A stretch of 64,000 bases of DNA from Aphanomyces cochlioides (taxonomy: Eukaryota; Oomycota; Saprolegniomycetes; Saprolegniales; Verrucalvaceae): NCBI GenBank assembly GCA_019828595.1, contig JAHQRK010000001.1:1674001-1738000 (forward strand). The letters run 5' to 3'. The first letter of the stretch is position 1. Each line of letters starts with the position of its first letter. Below, piece after piece: positions 32,450 through 43,595 of this stretch. The notes beneath the pieces were generated by a model. The model made no database searches and was not told where the DNA came from. It saw nothing but the letters and a program-made list of their open reading frames with translations. A program made the position numbers and the translations under genes.

Positions 32450-33937
32450 TTAATAGCGCTTAGGAGCGGTGAATTCTTTCGTCCACTTGACCATGTCGAT
32501 CGGATGGGTTTCAGGTGTAGCTTCAGGGTCTTCCTGCCAAACTTTGATGGTTTTGTCAGCCTCGGCAGTGATGAAACGCAATCCAGTCATATCAAAGCTA
32601 GATGCGTAAATTCCAGCTTCACTGTCCAAAGAACCAGGCTGGACAATGGTTTCTTCTTGGTGGAAACAGTAACTTGTTGTGTAGTCCCAAAAGCGCATTG
32701 TGCCATTGTCGGCGCTTGAGACGAGCACATTGTCTTGGTTCACCGACACAGCATTGATGATCGCATTGTGGCCTGAAAAGTTTCGCAGAAATTTGCCATC
32801 CTTCAGCTGCCACTTCTTCAAATTGTCAGCAGCGCCTGTCAAAAATGTGTGATCTGTCCATGAACACGCCATGGATCGAATGCCCTTCTTGTGGTTCGTC
32901 AAAGTTGTCATGACTTTTCCGGCAGCGAGATCCCAAAGCTTAACCGTGCTGTCGGCAGCACCCGTGATGACTTGTGGATCCGTTCCTTGGGTCTCGATTG
33001 CCCACACACTACCTTGGTGTCCAGACAAAACGTGGACTTGCTGCTTCGTACGCATATCCCAAACACGCGCGACAGCATCGCGACCACCAGTGATGAGGAT
33101 GTCAAGCGTTGGGTGGAGTTTGAGGCTAAAGACACCACTCAAGTGCCCGTGGTAACTTCGGATAACTTTGTTGTATTCCAAGTCCCAGCACAGAACTTTC
33201 TTGTCCTCCGCGGCAGAAAACATGTAAGGATGGCGGTCACTGACTGCGAGACCTCGGATCGCATTGATGTGGCCCGTCAAGGTGAGTTTGAGCTGCCCAG
33301 AAGCCAAATCCCAAACTTTGATTGTGCGATCTGCTGATCCCGTGACAAACCACTGATTAGTCGGATCGACTGCAATAGAGCGAACCCAACCCAAGTGGCC
33401 TGCAATGACTCGCTTGAGTTTCCATGGGGCATGCCAAGTTGGCTTGGGCACTTCTGCAGCTTGACGACGGCGTACCAATGCAGACGAGGTTCCTTGAAAT
33501 TGAGCTGCAAATTTGGTCTCCTTCTTGTATTCCACGAGAGCTTGCTGTCCTGACGATGCGGCTGATGTAGCCTTTTGTTGTTTCGCCAACTGTTCGACTG
33601 CTTTGTCCATGACGGATGGGAGATCTGCCTCTTGTTGTGCAGGTTTCGTCTCTTCCATAGCTACATCATCAACTTCATCTGGCGGGCTTTCAGCAACAAC
33701 TTCGGGGACGGCGGCCTTTGCGTCAAGCTTGGACTTCTTGAGTTGACTTGGTTGCACATCGGGGATGTTGGCATACCGCGCTCGGAATTTCACTTGTATG
33801 TGGGTCTTTTGGCTATCTTCATTCACTTCGAAGCTATCTGAATCTCCAGCAAAGAGTTCTCTTGAACGTTTCACGCTCCATGCAATCTTTTCGGACGCTG
33901 TGGTGGCATCCACTGCTGTTGCAAGATCAGTTGCCAT
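32450..33937 (-). CDS. PLRG1: Pleiotropic regulator 1 / PRP46-type WD40 splicing factor
   Basis: Core subunit of the PRP19/CDC5L (NTC) spliceosome complex in the nucleus. Single exon, about 495 residues. The first in-frame ATG is at 33937 (MATDLATAV); a GTG lies 10 codons upstream. An acidic, low-complexity N-terminus (to about residue 165) precedes the diagnostic sequence [20 protein letters not shown], then seven WD40 repeats (for example [34 protein letters not shown]), ending [12 protein letters not shown]. That linker plus the first repeat is characteristic of PLRG1/PRP46. It shares a divergent promoter with the SPFH gene. Confidence 0.95.
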   Translation of the reverse strand: MATDLATAVDATTASEKIAWSVKRSRELFAGDSDSFEVNEDSQKTHIQVKFRARYANIPDVQPSQLKKSKLDAKAAVPEVVAESPPDEVDDVAMEETKPAQQEADLPSVMDKAVEQLAKQQKATSAASSGQQALVEYKKETKFAAQFQGTSSALVRRRQAAEVPKPTWHAPWKLKRVIAGHLGWVRSIAVDPTNQWFVTGSADRTIKVWDLASGQLKLTLTGHINAIRGLAVSDRHPYMFSAAEDKKVLCWDLEYNKVIRSYHGHLSGVFSLKLHPTLDILITGGRDAVARVWDMRTKQQVHVLSGHQGSVWAIETQGTDPQVITGAADSTVKLWDLAAGKVMTTLTNHKKGIRSMACSWTDHTFLTGAADNLKKWQLKDGKFLRNFSGHNAIINAVSVNQDNVLVSSADNGTMRFWDYTTSYCFHQEETIVQPGSLDSEAGIYASSFDMTGLRFITAEADKTIKVWQEDPEATPETHPIDMVKWTKEFTAPKRY

Positions 33938-34274
33938 GAGGGCGTGCTGGTGCGGAGCTCCACCCACAGGATATCCCAGAAATACTTTACGTCAAGTAAT
34001 TGAAACTTTCAGCTTTACGTAAAACGACGAGGTCACTGTACACTTGACGTCAAGTGCTCGATCTATTACACAGTTACTTTACACTTTACGTACAAACAGT
34101 TGTACTCACGTCAAGGTTGAAAAGTTCCCAGGACCCTGGAGCTCAACACTTGACATACATTTCCCAGCATTACTCAGATATCTTGAAGTTTGTATGCTTA
34201 ATTCTTTAATTCAGTAAAATTATTGTGAGAAACGAAGAACCAACAGGCGCGGCCAGAGTAGAAAATCCAAGACC
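33938..34274. promoter_or_regulatory. Divergent promoter with clustered ACGT elements
   Basis: 337 bp between the PLRG1 and SPFH starts. Five ACGT-core sites lie in about 125 bp: TTTACGTCAAG (about 33987), TTTACGTAAAA (about 34014), TGACGTCA (34045-34052, a perfect CRE palindrome), TTTACGTAC (about 34085) and CTCACGTCAAG (about 34105). These are typical bZIP-type binding sites. Function is inferred. Confidence 0.55.
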
Positions 34275-35437
34275 ATGGCGCCTTCGCCACCGACGAGCAG
34301 CATCAGCAATGATACGAACGTGGCGGCGATTGTCGTCCCAATTGTATTGGCCCTCTTGATCATTATTACAGCGATGAAGGGTATTCGAATCATCAAGGAG
34401 AAAGAAGTTATGGTCATTGAGCGCTTTGGTCGATTCAAGACGATTCTGTCGCCAGGATGTCACTTTATCATTCCATTTGTCGACAAGCCGCGCGCACATA
34501 TGCAAAAGTATGTTGTGAACATTGGCGAACGTTTGACCTTGGTGGACAAACCGAATATTTTGACCATCTCGACGCAAAACGAAGTGCTCGACTTCCCAAA
34601 GCAACCGGTGATCACACGCGACAATGCTGCGATTTTCTTGGACGCCGTGCTACAATATTCTATCACGAGCCCCAAGACGTACATATACTCGGTTCAAAAC
34701 CTCCCACATTTGCTAAGCGTCCTGCTACAAGCCCAAATTCGTAATGTTGCCGGATCTCTCGACGTCGATCAAATTATCGAAGACACTGCCCAAATGGACC
34801 GCGTGTCGGGCTTGATGGATGCCGCTGCTGTGCAATATGGTGTCAAGATCTCACTCGTCAAAATTCAACGTGTGGATGCTGGTGCTTTGAGTCAAGTACT
34901 TGCCAAGAAAAAGCAAGCCGATTTGAACAACAAAGAGGTAAATGAGAGTGTTCCCAGCGAGTCTCAACGAGCTCAATAGATCATTATCCAAGCCAAAGCC
35001 TTGAAGCAAACCACAGTCATCAACTCGGAAGGTAACCGAGATCGTATGATCAAAGAATCGGAAGGTGAAGCACAACAAGCACTTTCCCGAGGTACAATCA
35101 TCACTTCCACTTGTTATCTGATGAATTTATTTGTACAGCTCGTGGTGAAGCTCAAGCCATTGTAAATGCCGCAAACGCTGAAGCACGAAGTATCAAGGAG
35201 GTAATTGACAAAGTCACGATAACAATCATTTGATTGTGCCATGTGTAGATCTCCAAAGTGGTATCGCGATCGGGGGAAAATCCTCTGCGCTATCTGCTTG
35301 CGCTCAAGTACATTGATGTGATGCAGCAAATCATGACGCTCAAGCAAACGGAAGTGCAGCTCATGCCATTTGAAACGACGTTCCTGCAGACCGTTCGTGG
35401 TCTTGGTTTGAACACTGTTGCAACGGCTGCGCGTTAG
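34275..35437 (+). CDS. Stomatin-like SPFH/prohibitin-domain membrane protein
   Basis: Four exons give a protein of about 340 residues. Start ATG 34275. A single transmembrane segment (AIVVPIVLALLIIITAMKG, residues 17-35) is followed by an SPFH domain: VMVIERFGRFKTILSPGCHF, NILTISTQNEVLDFP, ITRDNAAIFLDAVLQYSI, then coiled-coil exons (SEGEAQQALSR, EAQAIVNAANAEA) and a C-terminal ALKYIDVMQQIM helix. Such proteins form oligomeric membrane scaffolds. Without a clear mitochondrial presequence I cannot say which membrane. Introns after NNKE, LSR and SIKE are 42-48 nt. It converges with the WW protein, with stop codons 24 bp apart. Confidence 0.92.
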
Positions 35438-35460
35438 ATGAAGCATTTATATATTTGCAT

Positions 35461-37317
35461 TTTATGTCGGAAAGTCCCATTGGGATGCAGCGGTTAAAGT
35501 GTTGACATAATACAAGAAACCATCGTCGGTCACGTATTCTTCCCATGGATATGGCAGGATGCGGGCGTCTTCGCCTGCCGAGATACGAAAGCTGCTCTTT
35601 CCATGCCCTGCCGACTTGACATTCGATCGCTGACGGTCTTTTGGAGGTGTACGGAGACAGTCGGATTCCTAGTCATGAGTTTAAAAAGTCCATTCGAAAC
35701 CAAAGAATGGACCTCTCGAAAGTTAAAGAGCACAGAGTCGAGAGAGGGCCGCTGTCGCGACAGCATTTCGATCGGACAAGGGTTTGTTCGCGGATGAAAC
35801 GTGCATTCTTTGAGCTTGTTGAGCAAATGCTGTTGCTGTTTCTCGCTCAGCCGCTGTTGTTTCTGAAGTTCCCACTCCATGGCTTTGCGAAAGTATTCAT
35901 CATTTGCTTTCATAGCAACACAATCGTCAGATGATCGGTACGGGTTGGAAAATGTGCAAACATCAAATTGCTCCTGATCCAGGGCTTCTCGGGCTCGGAT
36001 AGCGCGAGCTTGTTTATCTCGCTTCCATTGCACTTGCTTTTTGTACAAAGCTTCAGCTTGATGCAATGGTACAGCACGTTTTAGCTTTGCTGGTGGAGGC
36101 GATGGTTGACTGCATGTGCATGTTCGCACGCAGCCCTGCACCTTTTGAGCGAGTTTCAAACTTTTGGGGTTGATTTTCGGCGTGTCCTACTCATCGTTCA
36201 CGACGTGAAGTGGGATGGAGCACATACCATGCGTTCCTCCAGTTGCCTCTGTTCGGCTTGGCGAATACGCTCGAGTTTCTCGAGATGAGCTGAAGCTTCG
36301 TCGTGTAATCGCGTGCAAACATCGACAGCGTGATCATCCATTGTTGGAGGCATTCGTTTTGCTTTGTCTGGACAAAGGCTCGTCATTTCTGTCGGCAATT
36401 CCGCAGGCCTTTTTGCAAGGCTGTATAGTCGATCGTAAACACTGCCAACGCGCGCAATCCTCGAAGAGTGACAAGACAGTGAGGGTTTGAACGCAAAGGA
36501 TTTTTCACGAGCGCGTTCGATTTGCTTTGAACGATAAGTGACGGCGTAGCTTTGCAGTCTAGAGCAAAGTATTCAATACAATTGGCAAAAGGGGAAGATA
36601 GAACCTGTCTTCTACTTTAATTTTGTGCTTGTACTGGGGATATCGTTGAATGAGCTGATTGGATTTCGGATTGCAAGGTGGAGACGGCATTGTTTCTGCC
36701 AGCTCGTGCTGTTGAGCCTCCAGACGCCTCTCTTGAAGCTTATTTTGTTTTTCACGATGCCATGACCACAAATGGTCGATCCGTCGCTCCAGTCCCTTGG
36801 ATTTCTATCGAAAATCATGACGAAATGGCAAGTGTAAGACAAAAACCGGGTTGATTGTCGGAGTAAAGGTAGCCTGTGACTCTTCCCGCGCATCAAGCTC
36901 TTCTTTGAGGATTTTTGTGCTTTGCTCTTGCTTCTCGACATGCATTCGAACCCGATCAAGGAAAGGTACTTTGTCTTTTGCACTGTAATGTAGGATGCGT
37001 GTGGACTGCTTGCACGGTTTAAACTTGGACACGATCTCAGGCTGGTCGATGGGTTGGTCACTTGTTTGATGAGTCAGTAGGGGCTGGCTAGGTGTGTGCA
37101 AGTAGCCCTGGAGCTTTCATTCAACGAGGAACTTGTGCTGCAACACCATACCTTTAATATTCCCTTTAACATTTGTAGCTCTTCGTAGGTATCTTCGCAC
37201 ATTGGAAATTATTCATCGCAAGGGGCAAAGCAAGAGCCTACCATTGTATTGTCTTTGAAGGTCTTGGTTCGTGCTGGTTTTGCACAGAGGATTGTCGAAG
37301 GCACTTGTTTTGCCCAT
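35461..37317 (-). CDS. Coiled-coil protein with FxPxxN-type repeats and C-terminal WW domain
   Basis: Seven exons join into about 520 residues (start ATG 37317, MGKTSAFDNPLCK). The protein is basic and helical. It contains repeats of the form TFTPTINP, FAFKPSLS and CTFHPRTNP spaced through Lys/Arg/Glu-rich helices, as seen in many flagellar or basal-body proteins of protists. The last exon, reached by a 44-nt intron after NFRE, ends in a WW domain (PWEEYVTDDGFLYYVN then ASQWDFPT) and a stop at 35461-35463. WW domains bind Pro-rich ligands. The role is inferred as cytoskeletal or ciliary; I cannot name an orthologue. It lies 118 bp downstream of CTF18 on the same strand. Confidence 0.8.
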
Positions 37318-37435
37318 GCTATCTCATGCGCCGCTTCGAGCACGATCCTGCCAGTTCCAATAATCCCTGATTGGTTCGAGCCCTCACTGAGTCGGTTTCA
37401 CATGGCAAACACGATGGGACTGTATTATTGAGAGC

Positions 37436-40059
37436 TTATAAAAGGTCTTGAACGAGAACAGGACGCTTAATGCCGCACGTATATCCTTCATTAAACTTGA
37501 AACGAATTGGCCACCTGAAATCGAAGTCAAGTACGGAAGTTAAGAGTTGAATACCGTTTGGCATTGGACGTCGTTTGGTCTTCACGTTTTCGCTTTTTCA
37601 AGCCAAATGGATTCGACATGTCTATGAGGCGTGAGAGAAGCAGTCAATATTCAGACATTACCGTAAGTACTGACTTCAGCGGGAGCTTCGACTGGAATTT
37701 TGTTTCCTTTGTCAGCTCTTCGCATGTTTTCCAGTTCGACTTCTCGAGCCATGGTTTGACGAATGCCGAGCGGCAAACGCATCCTTGGCTCCAATCCATT
37801 GTATTTGACCAGCATGTCCAGAGACCTATTCGTCGACAGATCAATGCCGTGAGATTGTTTTGCCAACTCACGGTTCCAATGAATATTCGACAACGCCTCC
37901 AGGCATCTGAACTTGTTTGTACGACACATGAAGGGACGACATCAAAGCCACAAGGCGATCCATCGGTTCTTTGCTGTTTTGGTTAGGCGCTGAGTTGATT
38001 GCAGGATTCAGCATTGATACAATCCAAGGAATAACGTCCAAGGTCAAGACTCGCGATCCCAGTCTTAGATTGACTCCTGGTTCCACCAATGCTTCGATGA
38101 TGCTTTGGGAGGATTCAATTTTCTTTCGACACTAGTTTGTCCGATAGTTACATTGTCGAGATAGCTTTCCAACTTACATCATAACTTGCTTTGGGGTACT
38201 CAATTCGACGACGCGAACTCGTACAGCAAGCACGATACACTGAGACTGCTGCCACGGACGTATATGGACTCAATGCAAACTGTTGATGCGCGCGAACGCG
38301 GGTTTCGCATAAGTCTGCAAATCCCATCCATTCCAGGGCATTGTGAATCTTCGACCTGTTCAATGCTTAAATGACATCGATGGAAAGGCGGTTAAAGCTT
38401 TACAGTGTGGGGTCGTTGAAGGCCAAGGGGAACAAATTTTCGTGCAAGCCACTGAGAATGAGATCCTGGCTTCCAAATCGATCTGTTGCTTCAAATACAC
38501 GGCTAAAGGAGTCCGAATCATTTTTCTGTTGCTCTTTGGACTCATAAAATACTGTTTCCCACACATCGTATGCTCCTTTTGATACATCTTTGCGACCCTG
38601 GGAAAATATGACGGAGGGCATTCGTGTGCACGTACCATCATATTGTCAATCATCGAGAGCGCCAGTGTGGAGGTCTTCGCACTTGCAAATTGAAGGGCAT
38701 TCAGACAAAATCGAATGTCGTTGTCAGCCCTTAAGCACAAAGTCGACAGCAGCGAATTAGATGCCTGGACTTTCTCTTGTTTGCAAATGTACTTCAATCG
38801 TTGCATCAGCTGCCGAGGTTCTGGTGTGTGCATGATGAAGATTTTTGCCAGTTTTCGTAAGGGACGAAGCACGGGGGCGAACTGATCGTTGCAAATGCAA
38901 ATAATGGGACGGATAAGAAGATGGCCACCAGCATTTGCCGCCTTCTTGCCCTTCTTGGACCGAGGGGCATACGGAGCAGTCACAAGGGATTGTAGAGCAG
39001 AAATTGCCCCTTTGCCTTCCTGTCCAGACATAGCGCCATCGATTTCATCCAAAATAATGCAATTTGGCCGTTGATCTCCAAAAATCGACTGCATTTCCAT
39101 CGCACTGATGATCTAGAGAGAATGAGGATACTTGTCCAAATGCACTTGGAAGTACCTTCTCTTTCAGGACACCTGCAGTGCGATCATCACTGGCATTGAT
39201 TTCAATCGGATTGTAACCAACGTGACGAGCAGCAATACCTGCTAGGGTGGTTTTACCTGCACCTGGCGGACCACAGATCAAGATAATCTAGAAGCAACCT
39301 GATTGATCGAAGAAATTGAAGAGTTATCAACCTTTTGCTCTGGTCGCATATCACCAGCTTTGTTTTCCTCAGGCAGCTTGGATTTTGGGGTGTTGGTTTT
39401 AACTTTATGAGGAAAAACAGTGGCATCCCATGACTTGAGCCACAACAACACTTCTCGGTTCGTTCTCTCGTCGCTGAGCAAGTCGACGAAATGACGAGGG
39501 CGGTATTTATCGAGCCATAAGTCATTTTCAGTTACTGGATTGACAACATCGGCAACATATTCAGCCTCTTCTTTTTGCGTGTCTTCTTCCACGACAGCTT
39601 CTACGGCTCTCTACAATAGCAAATATGTTGAAGCTCACAGAAAATTCTTACGTTGTGAATCTTTTCAAGGAGACTTTTTACTGATGATGCGAGCTTCCAC
39701 TGCACATTTTGGTTTGCAGCTTTGGATCGCATGAATCGCGGCTCTTCGTCTTTCTTCTTGATGAAAACCCGTTCACCCGACGCGAGAACGCACGCGATAG
39801 TTGGAGTTACTAGCGAAGGTCGTCGTAGAATATACTCTTCTTCTTCTTGTTGATTTGGGGGTGGTTCGCTCATGTCCATGTCGTAGTCGTTGATTTCTGA
39901 ATATTGCACTTGCACAGGATCACTTGATTGTGGACTTGGATGTGACACCGCGGGTGCAGGCATGCTTGCTATTTCTTGTTGTGTAACTGCAAGCTCATTT
40001 GCTGCTTCCATGTCGTTTCCATACATAAGTTCCCATTCATCGATGTACTCATCCTCCAT
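37436..40059 (-). CDS. CTF18: CTF18, large subunit of the alternative RFC clamp loader
   Basis: Loads or unloads PCNA at replication forks for sister-chromatid cohesion, with RFC2-5, DCC1 and CTF8, in the nucleus. Ten exons give about 750 residues. Start ATG 40059 (MEDEYIDEWELMYG). Motifs: LWLDKYRPRHFVDLLSDERT (RFC box), ICGPPGAGKTTLA (Walker A), EINASDDRTAG, CIILDEIDGA (Walker B) and IICICNDQFAPVLRPLR (sensor I). Then come CTF18-specific regions (VWETVFYE, ALEWMGFADLCE, EYSLEP) and the conserved extreme C-terminus FKFNEGYTCGIKRPVLVQDLL that binds CTF8/DCC1. The stop is at 37436-37438. All ATPase motifs are intact. Confidence 0.93.
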
Positions 40060-40220
40060 GATGGCAGTCTCGGCGCCAAAACTCGAGTCTACGGATACTT
40101 TCAAGGATACGGATAACTTTAGAAAATGTCCGGAAAGTGAATTGGTTATCCGGGTTATCATATCCGGATATTGGTCATTGCCGGATAAATGTCCCCAATT
40201 CAAATTTCAAACACAAGCAA
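40060..40220. promoter_or_regulatory. Divergent CTF18/kinesin promoter with CCGGAT motifs
   Basis: 161 bp between the starts of two cell-division genes. It contains TTATCCGG (40146-40153), the palindrome TATCCGGATA (40161-40170) and GCCGGATAA (about 40180-40188), plus GGATACGGATAAC near 40106. The same core occurs at 1768-1840. Confidence 0.5.
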
Positions 40221-42327
40221 ATGATGAATGCGGATGAGCAGGAAGTTGATATCCAGAGGAAGCTCAGTTACAGCGCAGCGCTGCCCGTGTCCAAGCCTGG
40301 AGACAAAGTACAGGTATAGAAAGATTATGTTTACATCGTTAACTTTGTGGCTCCAGATCTACGTTCGTCTTCGACCGACGAGTGGTGGAGACAGCGGAAC
40401 ATTTCAAATTCTCTCTGACACTTGCCTCTTAGCCAATCCTCCTCGGGTAGATTGGATCCGCTTGGAAATCAACAAGACTTACTCGTTGATTGCTAGACGA
40501 GTCGTGTGACTGATGTCGTGAGCTCTTTCCACTTTTCGCAAGTGTTCAAAGCAGAAACTACTCAACGAGAACTCTTTGAGCAGACTTCCGATTCTATCAT
40601 TCAAGAAGCGTTTGACGGAAAGAATGGACTGGTTTTCGCATACGGCGTCACTAACTCAGGGAAAACGTACACTATACTGGGTATACTGCATATCGTGCCA
40701 TCGAAACTCAGAGACAATTCGTAGGTACTCCTGAAAATCCAGGAATCTTGCCAGAAACTTTTGAGACTCTGTTCAAGAAGTCTGACAAGTTTAAAGTTAC
40801 TGCATCGTACTTGGAGATTTACAACGAAAAGGTTTTTGATCTACTCGCCGTTGGTCCACGGTAAGATCTCTTCCCAGGTGTTTGTCTTGACTCTTCATTG
40901 CTAGGCGTATTTTCTTGCAGTTACTCGAAAAGGATGGCCGTGTGTTTGTGAAAGACCTCGAAGAAAGACCTATTAAGTCTTGCGAAGAAGCGAAACAACT
41001 TCTTGAATCGGGACAAAAAAATCGCCAAATTGGTGAAACCAAGTGCAATCACGATTCCAGTCGTAGTCATTGCGTATTTTCCCTACAATTATACCACGTC
41101 GACAGTCCTCAAACCCTGCACAGCAAAGTAAGATACGTGGCTTCTTTCTATCCTAACTTGCCAGATATCAATCGTTGATTTGGCTGGCTGTGAAAGAGGG
41201 GCAAAAACGGGTGCATCAGGTTTGCGGCTCCAAGAAGCGAGTAAAATTAACGGCTCCCTGATGAACTTAAATCGATGCTTGGAGACTCTGCGATACAATC
41301 AACTCCATCCAAAATCTGAGAGACCAGTGCCATTTCGCTCGTCCAAACTCACTCGAGTAAGCATTCTTTTATGAGATTTAGCCTTGACGTGGTTGTAGTT
41401 ATTCCAAGAGTCACTCACTGGAATGAGCAAACAAGCTGGTCGAATCATCATGATTGTGGCCGTGAATCCATCAACTGAAGAGTTCGATGAAACATTGCGT
41501 ACATTGCAATACAGTGCCATAGCCAAGGAAGTTGTAACAGCACCGTCTAAGGTTATTTCCCGAAGGTAGAACATTGAAATGATTGGATTCAAACAAGAGT
41601 TTAGGCCATCCGTGTTGAGACAGGAATATGGAACTGATGGACACAAGAAAAGGAAGCGGCCGTCCATAAAAGAGGCGGCACCGAAGCCAGCAGTTGTCCC
41701 GCTGCCTAAAGAACGTCCATCAATCCGAACTCGCAACTCGATCGTAAAAGGACCGGTACCGCTTGCTCGAGACCGAATTCAAAACAAACGCGACAGCAAA
41801 TTGAATGAAGCAACGCCGTCAAAAGTGCGTACAAAACCCAAGGCTCAGAACATCGCTGGCCCAGTCACAAAGAAACAGATAACGGTACGACACGTTCATT
41901 CGAAATGGAAGTAATCTTGAATTGAAAATCTTAGGATGACGAAGTCGCGTTGCTGCGGGAAGAAATTGAGCAGCTCAAAGAAGAGCTACAAGCAAAAGAA
42001 GTCGAATACATTCAACAAGAGGTCCAAGTGCGGCGAGAGCTCGTCAATGAGTTGAACAAACAACTCGACAGCATGAAGGCATCATACGAGATCAAGCTCG
42101 ACGAAATGCGGGCTGAATTAGACGCAGTGCAGAAGGCGAATCGAACTCTCGCCAAAGGTTTTACTATCTCGTTCATCACGAATTCACGGATTATTTATGT
42201 GGTAGACAAAGCGCATTTGGAAGGTCTGTGCGAAAAACTCCAAGAACAAATCGACGAATGCGAGGATGAAATCCGCCGCATCGAGGCGCGTCATGCTGAA
42301 GAATTGTTGGAGTTCCAGACCTTTTAG
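40221..42327 (+). CDS. Kinesin-6 family motor (MKLP/KIF20-like)
   Basis: A microtubule motor; kinesin-6 members act in the central spindle and cytokinesis. Ten exons give roughly 570 residues. Start ATG 40221 (MMNADEQEVD). Motor motifs: IYVRLRPTSGG, then VFAYGVTNSGKTYTILG (P-loop; GVTNSGKT in place of the usual GQTGSGKT is typical of kinesin-6), then NHDSSRSHCVFSLQ (switch I), IVDLAGCERG (switch II) and NRCLETLRYNQ. A basic linker (KKRKRPSIKE, RTRNSIVKG) and a coiled coil (REEIEQLKEELQAKE...) follow, ending at 42325-42327. It is shorter than animal KIF20/KIF23. It shares a promoter with CTF18. Confidence 0.92.
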
Positions 42328-42542
42328 CTTATTTACCCAAGAGACTTTAACCTTAACAGAGCCTCCTGTTATCACTCACTATGTCTTTTCATGCTCATCA
42401 AATGCACTTTTAAGTTCAACTTTAATCTGATTGGCTGGTTTTGAAACCAGGGATTGGTCAATATGTGGCCATTCAATCTTCAGTTGGTTGGTTGGTCTGG
42501 CCAAGACAAGAGCCAAGTCCAGTCACGGATTGACCTGATAGC
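42328..42542. promoter_or_regulatory. EBP2 promoter with repeated CCAAT boxes
   Basis: 215 bp. ATTGG/CCAAT-type elements occur near 42430 (GATTGGCTGG) and 42452 (GATTGGTCAA), with TTGGTTGG near 42484, in the 110 bp before the ATG. This suggests NF-Y-like regulation. Confidence 0.45.
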
Positions 42543-43571
42543 ATGGGAAACAAGCGCCAAAAGAAAGGTGATCAGTTGGCAGTCGTTGGCCGCAGCGTAT
42601 CTGCATTGATCAACGCTGAGGATGCTACAGAAGCTGAAATCCTCAACACGCCAGTGCTGTCAGCTCGTGCGGATGATGACAATGACGGCGACGATGATGA
42701 AGATGACGAGGACGAAGAAGATGAAGAAGCTGAGATTGAACGCCGACTTGTAGAGGAAATGCAGGCAGAAAAGGCCAAGATGCAAGTGAATGCAATTTAC
42801 AACAAAGATGCCATGCTTGCATTGGCCAACGAACTCGACCTGAGCACGAAATTCAAGTGGGTCGAAACGCTTGACACGTCCAAGTTTCCGCTCGAGCTTG
42901 AAAATGCCCACGACGATTTGAAGCGCGAAGTAGCATTCTACAACCAGACACTTGCATCTGTCAAGCACGCAAAGGACCGATTGCTCAAGGAAAAAATCCC
43001 ATACAAACGTCCAGATGACTACTTTGCTGAAATGCTCAAGTCAGACGCGCACATGGCTCGAGTCAAGGACAAATTGATCTTTGAGCAAAAGAAGATCAAT
43101 GCCGTGGAAGAGCGCAAGAAGTCGCAAGCACACAAGAAGGTGGCCAAGGAACTCCAATCGCAGAAGGCCAAGGAACGCCTCAAGGAGAAGAACGACACGT
43201 TGGAAGCTGTGAAGCAATGGAAAAAGAGAAAAAACACCAACAATTCCTCTGCTGGTGGCAAGGACGACGACGAAAACTTTGAAAAGGTTCTTGAAAGCAC
43301 CAACAAGCGAAAGCGCGACGGCGGAGACGAGGGCAAGAATAAGAAGCCCCGCAATTTCAAGCGTGAAGCTGCCAACAAGAAGTTTGGCTCGGGTGGTAAA
43401 ACCAAACTCACGCAGAAACGCAACGATCGTAAGAGTACGAACGATTTCTCGTCGTTTAGCCGCAGCCGAAATAACGAAGGCGTTGGTAAACGAAGCAACA
43501 AAAAACAAGCTGGGAAGCGACCGGGCAAAGCGGCGCGCTCGAAATCCATGCAGAAACGAGGACGAAAGTAA
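42543..43571 (+). CDS. EBP2: EBP2-type rRNA-processing protein
   Basis: A nucleolar protein required for 27S pre-rRNA processing and 60S assembly. Single exon, 342 residues. ATG 42543 opens MGNKRQKKGDQ, followed by an acidic tract (residues 40-65), the EBP2 core (KFKWVETLDTSKFPLELENAHDDLKREVAFYNQTLASV and KIPYKRPDDYFAEMLKSD), a Lys-rich coiled coil, and a highly basic C-terminus (KRPGKAARSKSMQKRGRK). It matches the family in length and order. It converges with the next gene, with 24 bp between stops. Confidence 0.93.
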   Translation: MGNKRQKKGDQLAVVGRSVSALINAEDATEAEILNTPVLSARADDDNDGDDDEDDEDEEDEEAEIERRLVEEMQAEKAKMQVNAIYNKDAMLALANELDLSTKFKWVETLDTSKFPLELENAHDDLKREVAFYNQTLASVKHAKDRLLKEKIPYKRPDDYFAEMLKSDAHMARVKDKLIFEQKKINAVEERKKSQAHKKVAKELQSQKAKERLKEKNDTLEAVKQWKKRKNTNNSSAGGKDDDENFEKVLESTNKRKRDGGDEGKNKKPRNFKREAANKKFGSGGKTKLTQKRNDRKSTNDFSSFSRSRNNEGVGKRSNKKQAGKRPGKAARSKSMQKRGRK

Positions 43572-43595
43572 ACATATAATTAAAGCAACGATGAT

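Noticed and set aside
34206..34604. Minus-strand open frame of 132 codons at the SPFH gene
   Set aside because: Antisense to the SPFH domain; no motif.
43019..43549. 176-codon open frame on the minus strand
   Set aside because: Antisense of EBP2, produced by its Lys/Arg-rich codons; starts without ATG support and has no motifs.
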